Assembly (NCBI GenBank): GCA_050290225.1
Contig: JBNKHG010000093.1
Span: forward strand, 45,740 to 109,739
Length of the DNA stretch: 64,000 nt
Source of the DNA: JBNKHG01 sp050290225
GTDB lineage: Bacteria; Pseudomonadota; Gammaproteobacteria; Pseudomonadales; Cellvibrionaceae
Direction of reading: 5' to 3'
Below are positions 38,303 to 47,554 of the stretch, piece by piece (position 1 is the stretch's first letter; each line of letters starts with the position of its first letter). Made by a program: the position numbers and the translations under genes. The notes below the pieces were generated by a model. The model saw only the letters and a list, made by a program, of their open reading frames with translations, ran no database searches and had not been told where the DNA came from.

Positions 38303-39511
38303 ATGCGAAAAATAACGATTATTGGAGCGGGCCAGAGTGGATTGCAGTTGGGTGTAGGCCTGCTGCAGAACGGCTATGAAGTGACTATCGTCACTAACAA
38401 GACCGCCGAGGAAGTCGAACAGGGCCGGATCACCTCCAGTCAGTGTATGTTCGACATGGCTTTGCAGCACGAGCGCAACCTGGGGTTGAACTACTGGGAC
38501 AACGACTGCCCCTGGGTGGACGGTATCGGCTTTCGTATCAAGGATACCCCGGTGTGTTGGTCGCACCGCCTGGACAAACCCGCCCAGTCGGTGGATCAGC
38601 GGGTGAAATTCCCCGTGTGGATGAAAGCCTTCGAGGAGCAGGGCGGTAACCTTCTGATTCAGGAGGTGACGCTGCAGGACCTGGACCGACTGGAAAAAGA
38701 GTGCGATCTGTTGATGGTGGCCTCGGGCAAGGGTGAGATTGGAAAAATGTTCGAGCGCGATCCGGTCAAGTCCGCCTTTTACAAACCGATGCGCGCGCTG
38801 GGGCTGACTTACGTGAAAAACATGAAGCCGCGGGATGAGTACAGCGCGGTGGAGTTTAACGTGATACCGGGCGTCGGTGAGTATTTCAGCTTCCCGGCCC
38901 TGACCACCACCGGTCCCTGCGACATCATGGTGTTTGAAGGCATTCCCGGCGGCCCGATGGATTGCTGGGGCGGCGTGGACTCGCCAGACCAGCACCTGGA
39001 GGTGAGCAAGGGGATTATTCGCCAGTTTGCCCCCAACGAACTGGATCGTATTACCGATATCGAACTGACCGATGATCTGGGCATCCTGGCCGGGCGTTTT
39101 CCGCCGACTATCCGCAACCCCATTGGCCGTCTGCCTTCCGGTACCCTGGCATATGGCATCGCCGACACGGTCTGTCTCAACGATCCGATTACGGGCCAGG
39201 GTTCAAACAATGCCAGCAAGTGTGCGGCCCTGCACCTGGACAGCATCGTCACCCACGGTGACAAGACGTTTGACGAAAAGTGGATGAACAAGACTTTCGA
39301 CAAATATTGGAGCTACGCCCAATGGGTGGTGGCCTGGACCAACACGCTGCTGTTGCCACCGTCGGCGAAAACCCAGGCCGTGTTGGCCCAATGCGGCGCG
39401 GATGACACCCTGGCTCAGCGTATGGTCAACGGTTTTGATGATCCCCGGGATTTCTACCCCTGGTTTATCCAGCCTAACGCGGTGGACGTGGAAAAGCTCT
39501 GGGCGGCCTAG
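38303..39511 (+). CDS. StyA-like two-component flavoprotein monooxygenase
   Basis: A 402-residue group E flavin monooxygenase-like protein resembling styrene/indole monooxygenase StyA (about 415 residues). The FAD motif is IIGAGQSGLQLGVGL (6-20); a StyA-like block is LLMVASGKGEIGKMFERD; NDPITGQGSNNASK corresponds to StyA VDPVLGQGANMAS, binding FAD pyrophosphate; and a WTNTLLLPPSAKTQA segment matches StyA WTNFTLSALSAL. There is no NAD(P)H-binding motif, so it needs reduced FAD from a partner reductase; the only candidate here is the HpaH-C1-like reductase at 32989. GAGGAC lies 7 nt upstream. The substrate is unknown; epoxidation or hydroxylation of an aromatic or olefin is expected for the family. 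Confidence 0.87.
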   Translation: MRKITIIGAGQSGLQLGVGLLQNGYEVTIVTNKTAEEVEQGRITSSQCMFDMALQHERNLGLNYWDNDCPWVDGIGFRIKDTPVCWSHRLDKPAQSVDQRVKFPVWMKAFEEQGGNLLIQEVTLQDLDRLEKECDLLMVASGKGEIGKMFERDPVKSAFYKPMRALGLTYVKNMKPRDEYSAVEFNVIPGVGEYFSFPALTTTGPCDIMVFEGIPGGPMDCWGGVDSPDQHLEVSKGIIRQFAPNELDRITDIELTDDLGILAGRFPPTIRNPIGRLPSGTLAYGIADTVCLNDPITGQGSNNASKCAALHLDSIVTHGDKTFDEKWMNKTFDKYWSYAQWVVAWTNTLLLPPSAKTQAVLAQCGADDTLAQRMVNGFDDPRDFYPWFIQPNAVDVEKLWAA

Positions 39512-39539
39512 GGTGACCGCAGGGGTGGATCGATCCCGT

Positions 39540-40307
39540 TTACCGCTTCGGTAATCGGGCTCTTACACCGGCTAGCAGCTGTTGTATGCGTTTGGCATTG
39601 ACGCCGCCGTCGAGTCGTCCGACCCGGGAAGCTGAACGCACATCCATCACTGTGTTTCCTCCTGGGTAGGGCAGAATCCGCACCACCAGATCATCCTTGA
39701 ATCCAAACCACAATGTGGTGTCGGTGGCTTCCAAACGACCTACATCGGGGGAACTGGACACTATTTCCATGCCCATTTCCCTGGCCACGTCTTCAGCGAT
39801 TGCGATGAGTTGCTCCTGGCTGTAGCCGGTCACCAGTCCTTCCAACTCGGGAAAGTACCGCTGTTGTAAGGCGGCCGCTTCCTCACCGATATAGTCGGAG
39901 GAATTCATGCCTTTCCGCAGAGGCTCCAGGTCGATAAAGCCGGGTGGCACTTCGAAGTCCGTGGTGGCATCGGCAAGCGTCGGAATCTTGCGGAACTCCG
40001 ATAAATACACAAAAGGTGTAACCGAGACTACCAGGCTGACCATTAAGGCATAGAGCGTGCGTTTTGTGAAAACGTGTTGATGCCCGATATAGGCTGTCCC
40101 CATGGCGATCACTGTCAAGACAAGCGCCAGGGTGGCGGCGAACACCGAGTATTTAAGGATGCTGAATCCGGTGGTGAAATGCCAGAGTCCATGCCTTACG
40201 CCGAGACCGCTTATCAAAGCGGTAACCGGGGTAATCAGGGTCAGGATAAATGCCAGTTTCAGGGAGAACCGATGTAGTTTATTCATTGCGTCATCCGTCA
40301 TTGCCAT
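39540..40307 (-). CDS. DUF1499 family membrane protein
   Basis: A 255-residue protein. Three membrane helices in the first 100 residues (about 16-36, 49-71, 84-102) precede a C-terminal DUF1499 domain (about 125-255: TLWFGFKDDLVVRILPYPGGNTVMDVRSASRVGRLDGGVNAKRI). The invariant RSASRxGxxDxGxN-type motif is clear. DUF1499 proteins are of unknown function. The start is ambiguous among three ATG codons at 40307, 40301 and 40286; only the last has a faint GGA. Its end is close to and convergent with the StyA-like gene; a CCCG-TACCG hairpin spans its stop codon. Confidence 0.85.
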   Translation of the reverse strand: MAMTDDAMNKLHRFSLKLAFILTLITPVTALISGLGVRHGLWHFTTGFSILKYSVFAATLALVLTVIAMGTAYIGHQHVFTKRTLYALMVSLVVSVTPFVYLSEFRKIPTLADATTDFEVPPGFIDLEPLRKGMNSSDYIGEEAAALQQRYFPELEGLVTGYSQEQLIAIAEDVAREMGMEIVSSSPDVGRLEATDTTLWFGFKDDLVVRILPYPGGNTVMDVRSASRVGRLDGGVNAKRIQQLLAGVRARLPKR

Positions 40308-40433
40308 GACCGGGGTTCAGTCAGTCTGCTCGGTTGTTGGGAATGGGCATTTTAGTGTTCGGGAGGTTCGGACTCAACCGGCAGGCAAAATTGGATGCTG
40401 CCGCTATTCAGCTGTGAAAAGGATGATTTTTTA

Positions 40434-43394
40434 TCAAGCAGTAGCGCAGTACTTGGACAATACCCGCTCCAGCGCATCGGGTTTCAAAGGCTTGGCCAGG
40501 TGCGCATCCATGCCTGCGCTCAACACTTTCTGGCGGTGTTCATCCATGGCATGGGCCGTGAGGGCAACGATGGGGATATGGCGATCACCGCTCTGGTTTT
40601 CCATTTGCCGTATTTGCTGGGTAGCGGCCAGGCCATCCAGTTCCGGCATTTCGCAGTCCATCAGGATGATGTCATAGGGATCTTCGTTGTTGTTGTGCCG
40701 GCTCCGGAATTGAGATACCGCTTCGAGGCCGTTGTTGGCGATTTCGGGGGTAATGCCGTATTTGCCCAGCAACCCCTTGATCACCATCTGGTTTACCAGG
40801 TTGTCTTCGGCCACCAGTACGTTGAGGCTGCTGTACTGGCTGGCTTTCTTGTCGCCACTGGTCTCCAAGGCACTTTCCTCCGGCGCGCGTTTTAGCTGCT
40901 TGGCCAGATTCTCCAGCAGGCGGCTGGGCGCCATGGGTAGCTGCAATACACCGTTCACACCGCTGCCGGTGAGTTGTTCCGGTGGAATGGGGGCAGCGGC
41001 ACTGCAGAACAGTAACAGTGGCGGGCAATTTGGATTTTCCAACAGCTCTTCGGCAAACAGCAGCCCCGGTTCTCCGTCAATATGTTCGGCCAAAATCAGG
41101 ATGTCAGGCAGGGCTTTTGTCAACTGCTCGCGGGTTTCGGCAGCGGAGCGGGTGACCCGTACGTCCATTCCCCAGGCCTTGGTGTGGGCAATCAGGGACA
41201 GTTGCTCCGTGGCCGGGCTGACGATCAACAGACTGTGGCCGCGAAGCGGGTTGGGCGCGGCATCGGCGGCGCGGTCCGATTCGATCAGCGGCAACGTCAG
41301 CGAGAAGGTTGATCCGAGACCCTGCTCGCTCTCGACACTCAGTTCGCCGCCCATCAGGTTGGCCAAACGCTGGCTGATGGCGAGTCCCAGCCCGGTGCCG
41401 CCGTATCGGCGGGTGGTGCTGGTATCGGCCTGGGCAAAAGCACTGAAGATGGCGTCGCACTGCTCGCGGCTGAGACCGGTACCGGTATCGCTGACACTGA
41501 TGCGGTACCAGCGTTCATCATTGCGAGTCAGCTCTTCGGCGATCAGGCGAATTTCGCCGCGCTCGGTAAACTTGAAGGCGTTACTCAACAGGTTGAGTAC
41601 TACCTGGCGGATGCGGGTGGGATCACCCTTGAGTTTGTGTGACACCTCATGGGGCACATCCACGATGAAGGCCAGGTCGGGGGTGGAGCGCAGGGAAAAG
41701 ATATCAGCGCAGCCGAATACCAGTTTCTCCAGATCGAAGTCGACGCTCTCGATGGGCATCTTGCCGGCCTCGATCTTGGAAAAATCGAGGATATCGTTGA
41801 TCACGCTGAGCAGCACTTCCCCGGACGTATGGACCGTATCGAGGTAACGCTCCTGCTGGGCGGTCAGGGGAGTGTCCTTCAGCAGCTCAACCATTCCGAG
41901 CACGCCGTTCAGGGGGGTGCGGATTTCATGGCTCATGGTGGACAGGAACTGGCTCTTGGCTTCGGTGACCTGCACCAGTTTGGCATTGGCCTCTTCCAAC
42001 TGCGCGGTGCGCTCCTTGACCTTGGCTTCCAGGTTGATATTGAGTTCGTTGAGTTTCTGCTCGGCTTTGATCAGCGCCTGGTGATCGTCCACCAGGGCCT
42101 TACTGGTGACATTGATACCCTTGACGATGGACTGCAATTCCTCGTCAGTACTGGCTTCACCGGTTTTGGCTTCCAGAACCAGGGGCGAGTAGGATTCCCC
42201 AAAGTCGAGGGTGCCGACGAAGCGGGCAATGCTGGACAGGTGGTTGGCCACCAGTGCCTTGGATTCCAGCAGGTCCACCTGGGTCTGATTGAGTTCCCGC
42301 ATGGTGGTCTGCAGCGCTTCGGTCTTGCGTTCTAGTGCCAGGTTGGCACGCTGTTTATCTCGATAGCTTCGGTAAATAATGATGATCAGCACGATCACCA
42401 GTATGATCACGGCTCCAGCGGCCAGCAGGATAAACTGCTGGTTGCGAATGACACTCACCTGCTGGGAAAGTACGTCGTTTTTCTCGGCAATCAACTGTTC
42501 CTGGGTCTGCAGCTGTGACATCTGGGCCGCGAGGCGAGTCTGGTTTTCCTGAATCTGATCGGAGTAGTGGGCAATACTGGCTTCCTTATCGGCCAACACC
42601 CTTTCTTTTTCCGCCAGGCGGGCTGCATTGCTTTCCAGCCGCTGTTCACTTTGCAGCAGGTTGTCCTTGATGCCCTTGAGACTTTTCTCCAGTTTTTTCA
42701 GTTCGCGCTCCTTGCCGGTGATCTCCTGCTCCTGCTTGGACAGCAACTCCTGCTGGGCGCGAAGCTCTTCCTGTTGTTTCTGCGCGGTGATAACTGCCTG
42801 TTGCAGTTGCGCTTCGGTTTCCTTGTAAAGTTTGGCCACATCCAGTTCGGTGCCGCCGAAGAGCAGGATTTCCTTGGATAGCGTCAGGCCCTCATAAACG
42901 ATATTGCTGCGGTTGATCTCAAAGGACAGTCGTGTGGGGGAGGGGTGGGTAAAATTCACCATGACGCTACGCTTGTCTTCGTGGCTGTCGGTGATAATCA
43001 ATGTTCTGCTCTGGCGTAGCAGACGGTTGGCGTCGAGCAGCCGGTCTTTTTTGTTGTCGGCGAGGATCAATACCTGGGCGGAGCGGGCTTCGAACAGCGA
43101 GTCATATTTGGCGACTCGCACCTCTTTGCCGCGAATGGTCAGTTCGGCGAATTTCTGTTCCAGGGCTTGCTGCAGTTCGGGGTCACGGCCATGGAGACCA
43201 ACCGTAAAGGCTCTCAGCTGGGCCTCCTGTGGCCAGGTGGTGTTATTCATGATCGCCACCAGCATGCGCGCCTTGCCCTCTTCCAGGGTCACGGCGTTTG
43301 CCAGGGGCGAGAGGAGCAGCCAAACGATCAACAAGAGGTGGCCAAGCTTAACTCTTGAGGGCGAATAGCGTCTTTCCGGGGTAGACGGGGCCAT
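40434..43394 (-). CDS. Hybrid sensor histidine kinase with YfiR-like N-terminal domain
   Basis: A 986-residue membrane kinase. After a signal peptide (to about 35) comes a YfiR-like (DUF4154) periplasmic domain (about 40-190), a long coiled coil (190-315), one membrane helix (about 318-342), a second coiled coil, HisKA with phospho-accepting His489 (FLSTMSHEIRTPLNG), and HATPase (LLSNAFKF, DTGTGLS, GGTGLGLAISQ). A degenerate receiver follows (about 710-835) in which the phospho-Asp position is not conserved (ILAEHIDGEPG). A canonical receiver ends the protein, with Asp913 (IILMDCEMPELDG). A free-standing YfiR normally represses the diguanylate cyclase YfiN; here the module is fused to a kinase. 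No dedicated response regulator is adjacent. The AGGAG box is about 14 nt upstream, unusually far. Confidence 0.9.
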   Translation of the reverse strand: MAPSTPERRYSPSRVKLGHLLLIVWLLLSPLANAVTLEEGKARMLVAIMNNTTWPQEAQLRAFTVGLHGRDPELQQALEQKFAELTIRGKEVRVAKYDSLFEARSAQVLILADNKKDRLLDANRLLRQSRTLIITDSHEDKRSVMVNFTHPSPTRLSFEINRSNIVYEGLTLSKEILLFGGTELDVAKLYKETEAQLQQAVITAQKQQEELRAQQELLSKQEQEITGKERELKKLEKSLKGIKDNLLQSEQRLESNAARLAEKERVLADKEASIAHYSDQIQENQTRLAAQMSQLQTQEQLIAEKNDVLSQQVSVIRNQQFILLAAGAVIILVIVLIIIIYRSYRDKQRANLALERKTEALQTTMRELNQTQVDLLESKALVANHLSSIARFVGTLDFGESYSPLVLEAKTGEASTDEELQSIVKGINVTSKALVDDHQALIKAEQKLNELNINLEAKVKERTAQLEEANAKLVQVTEAKSQFLSTMSHEIRTPLNGVLGMVELLKDTPLTAQQERYLDTVHTSGEVLLSVINDILDFSKIEAGKMPIESVDFDLEKLVFGCADIFSLRSTPDLAFIVDVPHEVSHKLKGDPTRIRQVVLNLLSNAFKFTERGEIRLIAEELTRNDERWYRISVSDTGTGLSREQCDAIFSAFAQADTSTTRRYGGTGLGLAISQRLANLMGGELSVESEQGLGSTFSLTLPLIESDRAADAAPNPLRGHSLLIVSPATEQLSLIAHTKAWGMDVRVTRSAAETREQLTKALPDILILAEHIDGEPGLLFAEELLENPNCPPLLLFCSAAAPIPPEQLTGSGVNGVLQLPMAPSRLLENLAKQLKRAPEESALETSGDKKASQYSSLNVLVAEDNLVNQMVIKGLLGKYGITPEIANNGLEAVSQFRSRHNNNEDPYDIILMDCEMPELDGLAATQQIRQMENQSGDRHIPIVALTAHAMDEHRQKVLSAGMDAHLAKPLKPDALERVLSKYCATA

Positions 43395-43487
43395 AAATTC
43401 TGCAATTTGCTCCTATATGGCGTCTATTATAACTTAGTATATACGACAAGAGGGCTGTATATAGGGTTCCTCTTCCCATTTTCGGGA

Positions 43488-45857
43488 TTATTCAGCCTGT
43501 TTGATGGATTGGGTAATCCTGGCAAAGTGATCCAGCCGCTTGACGATGCGATCATTGAGTGTGCCTTTGGGAAACTGGCCTTTAGAGTTGGCGTTACCGG
43601 GTTCTTTTCCCGTCAACAGCGCCAGTGCCTCGTTGACGGTGGTTACTGTGTGGACACTGAATTGGTGGTTGTTTACCGCGGTTACCACCCGTTCGCTGAG
43701 CATCAGGTTTTTCTGGTTGCTGGCCGGAATCACGACGCCCTCGTTGCCCGTCAGTCCGCGGGCGACACAGAGGTCGAAAAAGCATTCGATCTTCTCGTTA
43801 ACACCACCCACCGCCTGGATTTCACCCCGTTGATTGATGGAGCCGGTCACCGCCAGGTCCTGGCGCAACGGTTGAGCCACCAGTGCCGAGAGCAGCGCAC
43901 AGAGTTCCGCCAGTGATGCGCTGTCGCCATCGATATAGCCGTAAGACTGCTCCATGGCGATATGGGCCGACATGGCCAGAGGGACTTCCTGAGTGTAAAA
44001 ACTGCACAGGTAGCCGGTGAGGATCATGACGCCTTTGGAGTGTACCGACTGCCCCAGCTCTGCCTCCCGTTCGATATCCACCACCCCGCGACTGCCCGGG
44101 TGGACCGTGGCGGTGATGCGCGTAGGGCAACCGAACGCTATATCCCCTACCTGGATCAGGGAGAGGCCATTGATCTGCCCTTTGGCGGTGCCATCGGTAC
44201 TGATCACCACGGTGCCTTCAAGAATCTCCTCCAGCAAACGGTCGCGCAGGCGGGCATTGCGGTGGCGCTGGGCGCTGATGGCGTTGTCGATATGACTGAC
44301 CTCGATAAACTCGGCGGCGTCACGCTGGCGTTCAAAATCCGCCTCCACCGCGACTTCCATAATGGCATCGATGCGCGCGCTGAGGCGCTGTTGGTGGTCC
44401 GCCAGGCGGTGGCTGTGCTCGGCCAGGCGCGCCACGGCACGGGCCGAAAGCTCGGCGATATTGGCCTCGCCGGCGCGTGAGTGGAGTAGATCGGCAAAGC
44501 GGTTAAGGGTATCGGTGTCACTGTCAAAGCGGCTTTCGAAATCCACCAGCACCCTGAATAATTCGTTAAAGTCCCGGTCCAGTTTGTCCAGGGTGTAGTA
44601 GATTTCCCGCGGGCCGATAAGGATCACTTTCACATCCAGGGGAATCGATTCCGGGCGCAGGGGCGTGGTGCCGCTGATCTGGATTTCCCCCGGCGGCGGT
44701 TCCGGGTGAATGCAGCGGTCGCGCAACATGCGTTTCAGCGCCGACCAGGTATTGTCAGTGGTGAGCAGTTTTTCGATGTCCAGGATCAGGTAACCGCCGT
44801 TGGCTCGATGCAATGCGCCGGGTGTGATCTGCTGGTAGGCGGGGCCGGCATCTTCACTGCCGTAACTGACTCTTCCGAACAGGTTTTGGTAATTGGGGTT
44901 GGACTCCAATACGATGGGCGCGCCGTTGTTGATTGCGGAGGACAATAGGTTGGGGCGGTAGTAACTTTCCAGGATTTTGCGCTGTTGCGACGGACTTTCG
45001 CCGGTGTCGCGTCGCTGATCGCCAAAGTGCTCTTCGATGACCCGTGGCAGGTGGTTGACGATCTGGGCCAGAAACAGTGTGACGGCGGCATTGCCCTGGT
45101 AGCTCTGGCGCAGCGGTTGCAGCAGCGGTTTGAGTGCCTGGCGGATGGTATTTTCCCGCAGCTGACGCAGTTGGTCGTTGAGATCCCGTTGCCACTGGGG
45201 CAGTTCCAGGAGTCCCTCGTTCAGTAGCGCTTCCAGCACTTCCACCTGCACGCGGAACCTGTCCATGTCCTCTTCGCTTAGACTGGCGAATTGGGCATCG
45301 TCGAGCACTTTTCCGTCGACGATGGGGGTAAAGGTCACCGACCCCTCTTCGTGAAACATGGCGATCTGCCGGCTGGCCGCCTCCCGTTTCACTGTGGCGA
45401 TGGCCGCGTCATAGATCTGGTCAAAGCGGGCCTGCAGGGCGGTTTTACCCTGTTGGTAGCTGGGGTTGTCGAAAGTGGAGGGAAAGGTGTCGAGCAGGGC
45501 GTCTATCAGGTGGTCGATGTCACGCCGCAACAGGCTGCCCTGTTTCGGTGGCAGACTGATGACCCGGGGTTCCAGGGGGTTGTCAAAATTGTTGACGTAG
45601 AGCCAGTCGGGTGGTGTTTCTCTCTGCCCCACGGTGGGCTGCAAGTAATCCAGCACATAGCGAATACGACCGGTGCCGGTGTCGCCGGCGACGTAGATAT
45701 TGTATCCGTGATGGTTGATGGAGAGGCCGAAATCCAGGGCCTGGGTGGCGCGGGGCTGGCCGAGGATGCCGCTGAACTCGGGCAGTTCGCGGGTGGTTTC
45801 AAAACCCAGGACTTCGGGAGAAACACGGCTGCGGAGTTGATCCGGTGATAGTTTCAA
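43488..45857 (-). CDS. Lon-like ATP-dependent protease (YcbZ/AAA_32 type)
   Basis: A 789-residue protein of the Lon-related family with an N-terminal AAA-like part and a C-terminal Lon protease domain. The catalytic dyad is Ser646 (DGDSASLAEL) and Lys689 (GGVNEKIE), 43 residues apart exactly as in E. coli Lon. The nucleotide loop reads AGDTGTGRIRY, a weakened Walker A usual for this family. It begins with TTG at 45857, preceded by AAGGA; an overlapping ATG is out of frame. It sits 9 nt beyond the stop of the APH/AAA fusion gene on the same strand, so the two are cotranscribed. Substrates unknown. Confidence 0.9.
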   Translation of the reverse strand: MKLSPDQLRSRVSPEVLGFETTRELPEFSGILGQPRATQALDFGLSINHHGYNIYVAGDTGTGRIRYVLDYLQPTVGQRETPPDWLYVNNFDNPLEPRVISLPPKQGSLLRRDIDHLIDALLDTFPSTFDNPSYQQGKTALQARFDQIYDAAIATVKREAASRQIAMFHEEGSVTFTPIVDGKVLDDAQFASLSEEDMDRFRVQVEVLEALLNEGLLELPQWQRDLNDQLRQLRENTIRQALKPLLQPLRQSYQGNAAVTLFLAQIVNHLPRVIEEHFGDQRRDTGESPSQQRKILESYYRPNLLSSAINNGAPIVLESNPNYQNLFGRVSYGSEDAGPAYQQITPGALHRANGGYLILDIEKLLTTDNTWSALKRMLRDRCIHPEPPPGEIQISGTTPLRPESIPLDVKVILIGPREIYYTLDKLDRDFNELFRVLVDFESRFDSDTDTLNRFADLLHSRAGEANIAELSARAVARLAEHSHRLADHQQRLSARIDAIMEVAVEADFERQRDAAEFIEVSHIDNAISAQRHRNARLRDRLLEEILEGTVVISTDGTAKGQINGLSLIQVGDIAFGCPTRITATVHPGSRGVVDIEREAELGQSVHSKGVMILTGYLCSFYTQEVPLAMSAHIAMEQSYGYIDGDSASLAELCALLSALVAQPLRQDLAVTGSINQRGEIQAVGGVNEKIECFFDLCVARGLTGNEGVVIPASNQKNLMLSERVVTAVNNHQFSVHTVTTVNEALALLTGKEPGNANSKGQFPKGTLNDRIVKRLDHFARITQSIKQAE

Positions 45858-45866
45858 TCCATATCC

Positions 45867-47429
45867 TTAGAGTGGGTTAACACTCCGTGAGTTTAATCCC
45901 AGTATAGCCAAGTCGTCCGGCAGGGGCACAGTGGTGTCTATGGTGTGGGTATAGGTCAGTTCGTCGTCCTGCAGTGGCTCACGGTCGGCCTGTTGCCGGT
46001 GCATGATTTCCACCGTCGCTTCCGAGGCGTCGTCGCCGTTCGCCGCGCGCTCGCGCAGGCGTTGTTCCATTACCTCCCGGGGGGCACGACAATCGAGAAT
46101 GTGAAAGGCCATCCCTTGCGACTGTGCCTGGTCGGCAAATGTCTGTCGCACTCGCCGGTGCAAAAACGTGGCGTCGACGATGCAATTAAAGCCGGCGTGG
46201 GTAACTTCCTCCACTAATTCCCTCAGCCGGTGAAAGGTTTTCTCCGTGGCGTCCCGGGAATAAATGCCCTTATCGCTGGACTCTTCGGGCGCCAGTCCAA
46301 ACAGGCGCTTTCTCTCCACATCCGATCGCAGGCGAATAGCATCGTACCTGGCTGCGATTTCGGCGGCGACGGTTGACTTGCCGGAGCCGGACAACCCGTG
46401 GGTAATAGCAATGCCGGGTCGGCGGGGGCGGGTATAGGACTGGGCCAGCTGCAGGTAGTTGAGAAACTGCGGGTAATGTGGATGCTGTTCGGGATCGGGT
46501 TCCCCTGCGATTTCCAGTACCGATACCTTGGCCCGGACCATGGCACGGTAGACCTTGTAAAAGGTCAACAGCGCCAGACCGGCGAAATCACCACTGTGTT
46601 CCAAATAGGTGTTGAGCACCCGATTGGCGGCCTCTGGTAATTGGCGAGCCTCCAGATCCATCAGCAGAAAGGCCAGTTCACTCATGACATCGATCAGGCG
46701 AAAATCGGGATTGAATTCGATGCAGTCAAAGAACACCACCTCTGCGTCGATAAGGGCGATATTGCCCAGGTGCAGGTCACCGTGACAATCGCGGATGAAA
46801 CCGGTGGCGCGACGGGATCGCAGGAGGGGTTCCAACTCATCAAACCGCCGCTTCGACCACTGTTCAATCAGTGCCAGTTGTTTCTTCACCGATGTGGATT
46901 GATCGAAAGCTGGCAGGTGGGTGCGAATCTGGTCGAAGTTTTGTTGGACGGCGCCAATCACTCTGTCCGGTGAGCCGTAGCGGGCGGCCGGTCTGGGCTC
47001 GCTTTCCAGGCGGCGGTGAAAGTCGGCCAGGCGCACGCCCAACTGGCGTTGCTGCTTGGGGTTGAGTGCTCCGCGAGTTGCGAGCCGGTCCAGAATCTGT
47101 TCTCTGTCGAACTGTGCCATACGCACACAGTAGTCCAGGGTGATGCCCTCTCCGCCAATCCGTACCGGCGGACTGGTGATGGGAACGATGTCCAGATACA
47201 ACTCCGGGGCGAAGCGGCGATTGAGAGCAACTTCCTGCTCGCAGTAATATTTACGCTTTTCGAGGCTGGAGAAATCGAGGAAGCCGAAGTCGACCGGTTT
47301 TTTGATTTTATAAGCATAATCCCCGGTCAGTAGGACCCAGGAAATATGGGTTTCCACCAATTCAATATTGTGAACCGGGTGGGGGTAGGCGTCCGGTTGT
47401 AACAGTGCTTGAAGGTTTTGCTTATCCAT
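45867..47429 (-). CDS. Bifunctional APH-like kinase / AAA ATP-binding protein
   Basis: A 520-residue fusion. The N-terminal half is an aminoglycoside-phosphotransferase-like kinase fold with catalytic loop CHGDLHLGN (Asp218, Asn223) and a metal-binding DCIEFN. The C-terminal half is a P-loop kinase-like domain with Walker A GLSGSGKST (345-353). This fusion is a known but uncharacterised bacterial family. It is upstream of the Lon-like gene with 9 nt between them. A 15-bp tandem repeat lies just upstream of its ATG, and there is no visible Shine-Dalgarno. Its substrate is unknown and it should not be read as an antibiotic-resistance gene. Confidence 0.87.
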   Translation of the reverse strand: MDKQNLQALLQPDAYPHPVHNIELVETHISWVLLTGDYAYKIKKPVDFGFLDFSSLEKRKYYCEQEVALNRRFAPELYLDIVPITSPPVRIGGEGITLDYCVRMAQFDREQILDRLATRGALNPKQQRQLGVRLADFHRRLESEPRPAARYGSPDRVIGAVQQNFDQIRTHLPAFDQSTSVKKQLALIEQWSKRRFDELEPLLRSRRATGFIRDCHGDLHLGNIALIDAEVVFFDCIEFNPDFRLIDVMSELAFLLMDLEARQLPEAANRVLNTYLEHSGDFAGLALLTFYKVYRAMVRAKVSVLEIAGEPDPEQHPHYPQFLNYLQLAQSYTRPRRPGIAITHGLSGSGKSTVAAEIAARYDAIRLRSDVERKRLFGLAPEESSDKGIYSRDATEKTFHRLRELVEEVTHAGFNCIVDATFLHRRVRQTFADQAQSQGMAFHILDCRAPREVMEQRLRERAANGDDASEATVEIMHRQQADREPLQDDELTYTHTIDTTVPLPDDLAILGLNSRSVNPL

Positions 47430-47440
47430 AGTGAATTTAT

Positions 47441-47500
47441 AGATAGTGACTTTTTAGATAGTGACTTTTTAGATAGCGTCTTTTTAGCTAGCGTCTTTAT
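47441..47500. repeat. 15-bp tandem repeat, four units, upstream of the APH/AAA gene
   Basis: Four exact-length 15-bp units: AGATAGTGACTTTTT twice, AGATAGCGTCTTTTT and AGCTAGCGTCTTTAT. The array begins 11 nt upstream of the ATG at 47429, where a promoter or leader would be. Confidence 0.9.
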
Positions 47501-47554
47501 TGAGCATGAATTTATATGCCGCTATTAACCCGGCGGCAGCACTCACGTAGTGTC

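Noticed and set aside
45867..47429. Reading the APH-like domain as an aminoglycoside-resistance gene
   Set aside because: The kinase fold is fused to a P-loop ATPase and coupled to a Lon-like protease; this family is widespread in chromosomes and has no established link to resistance.
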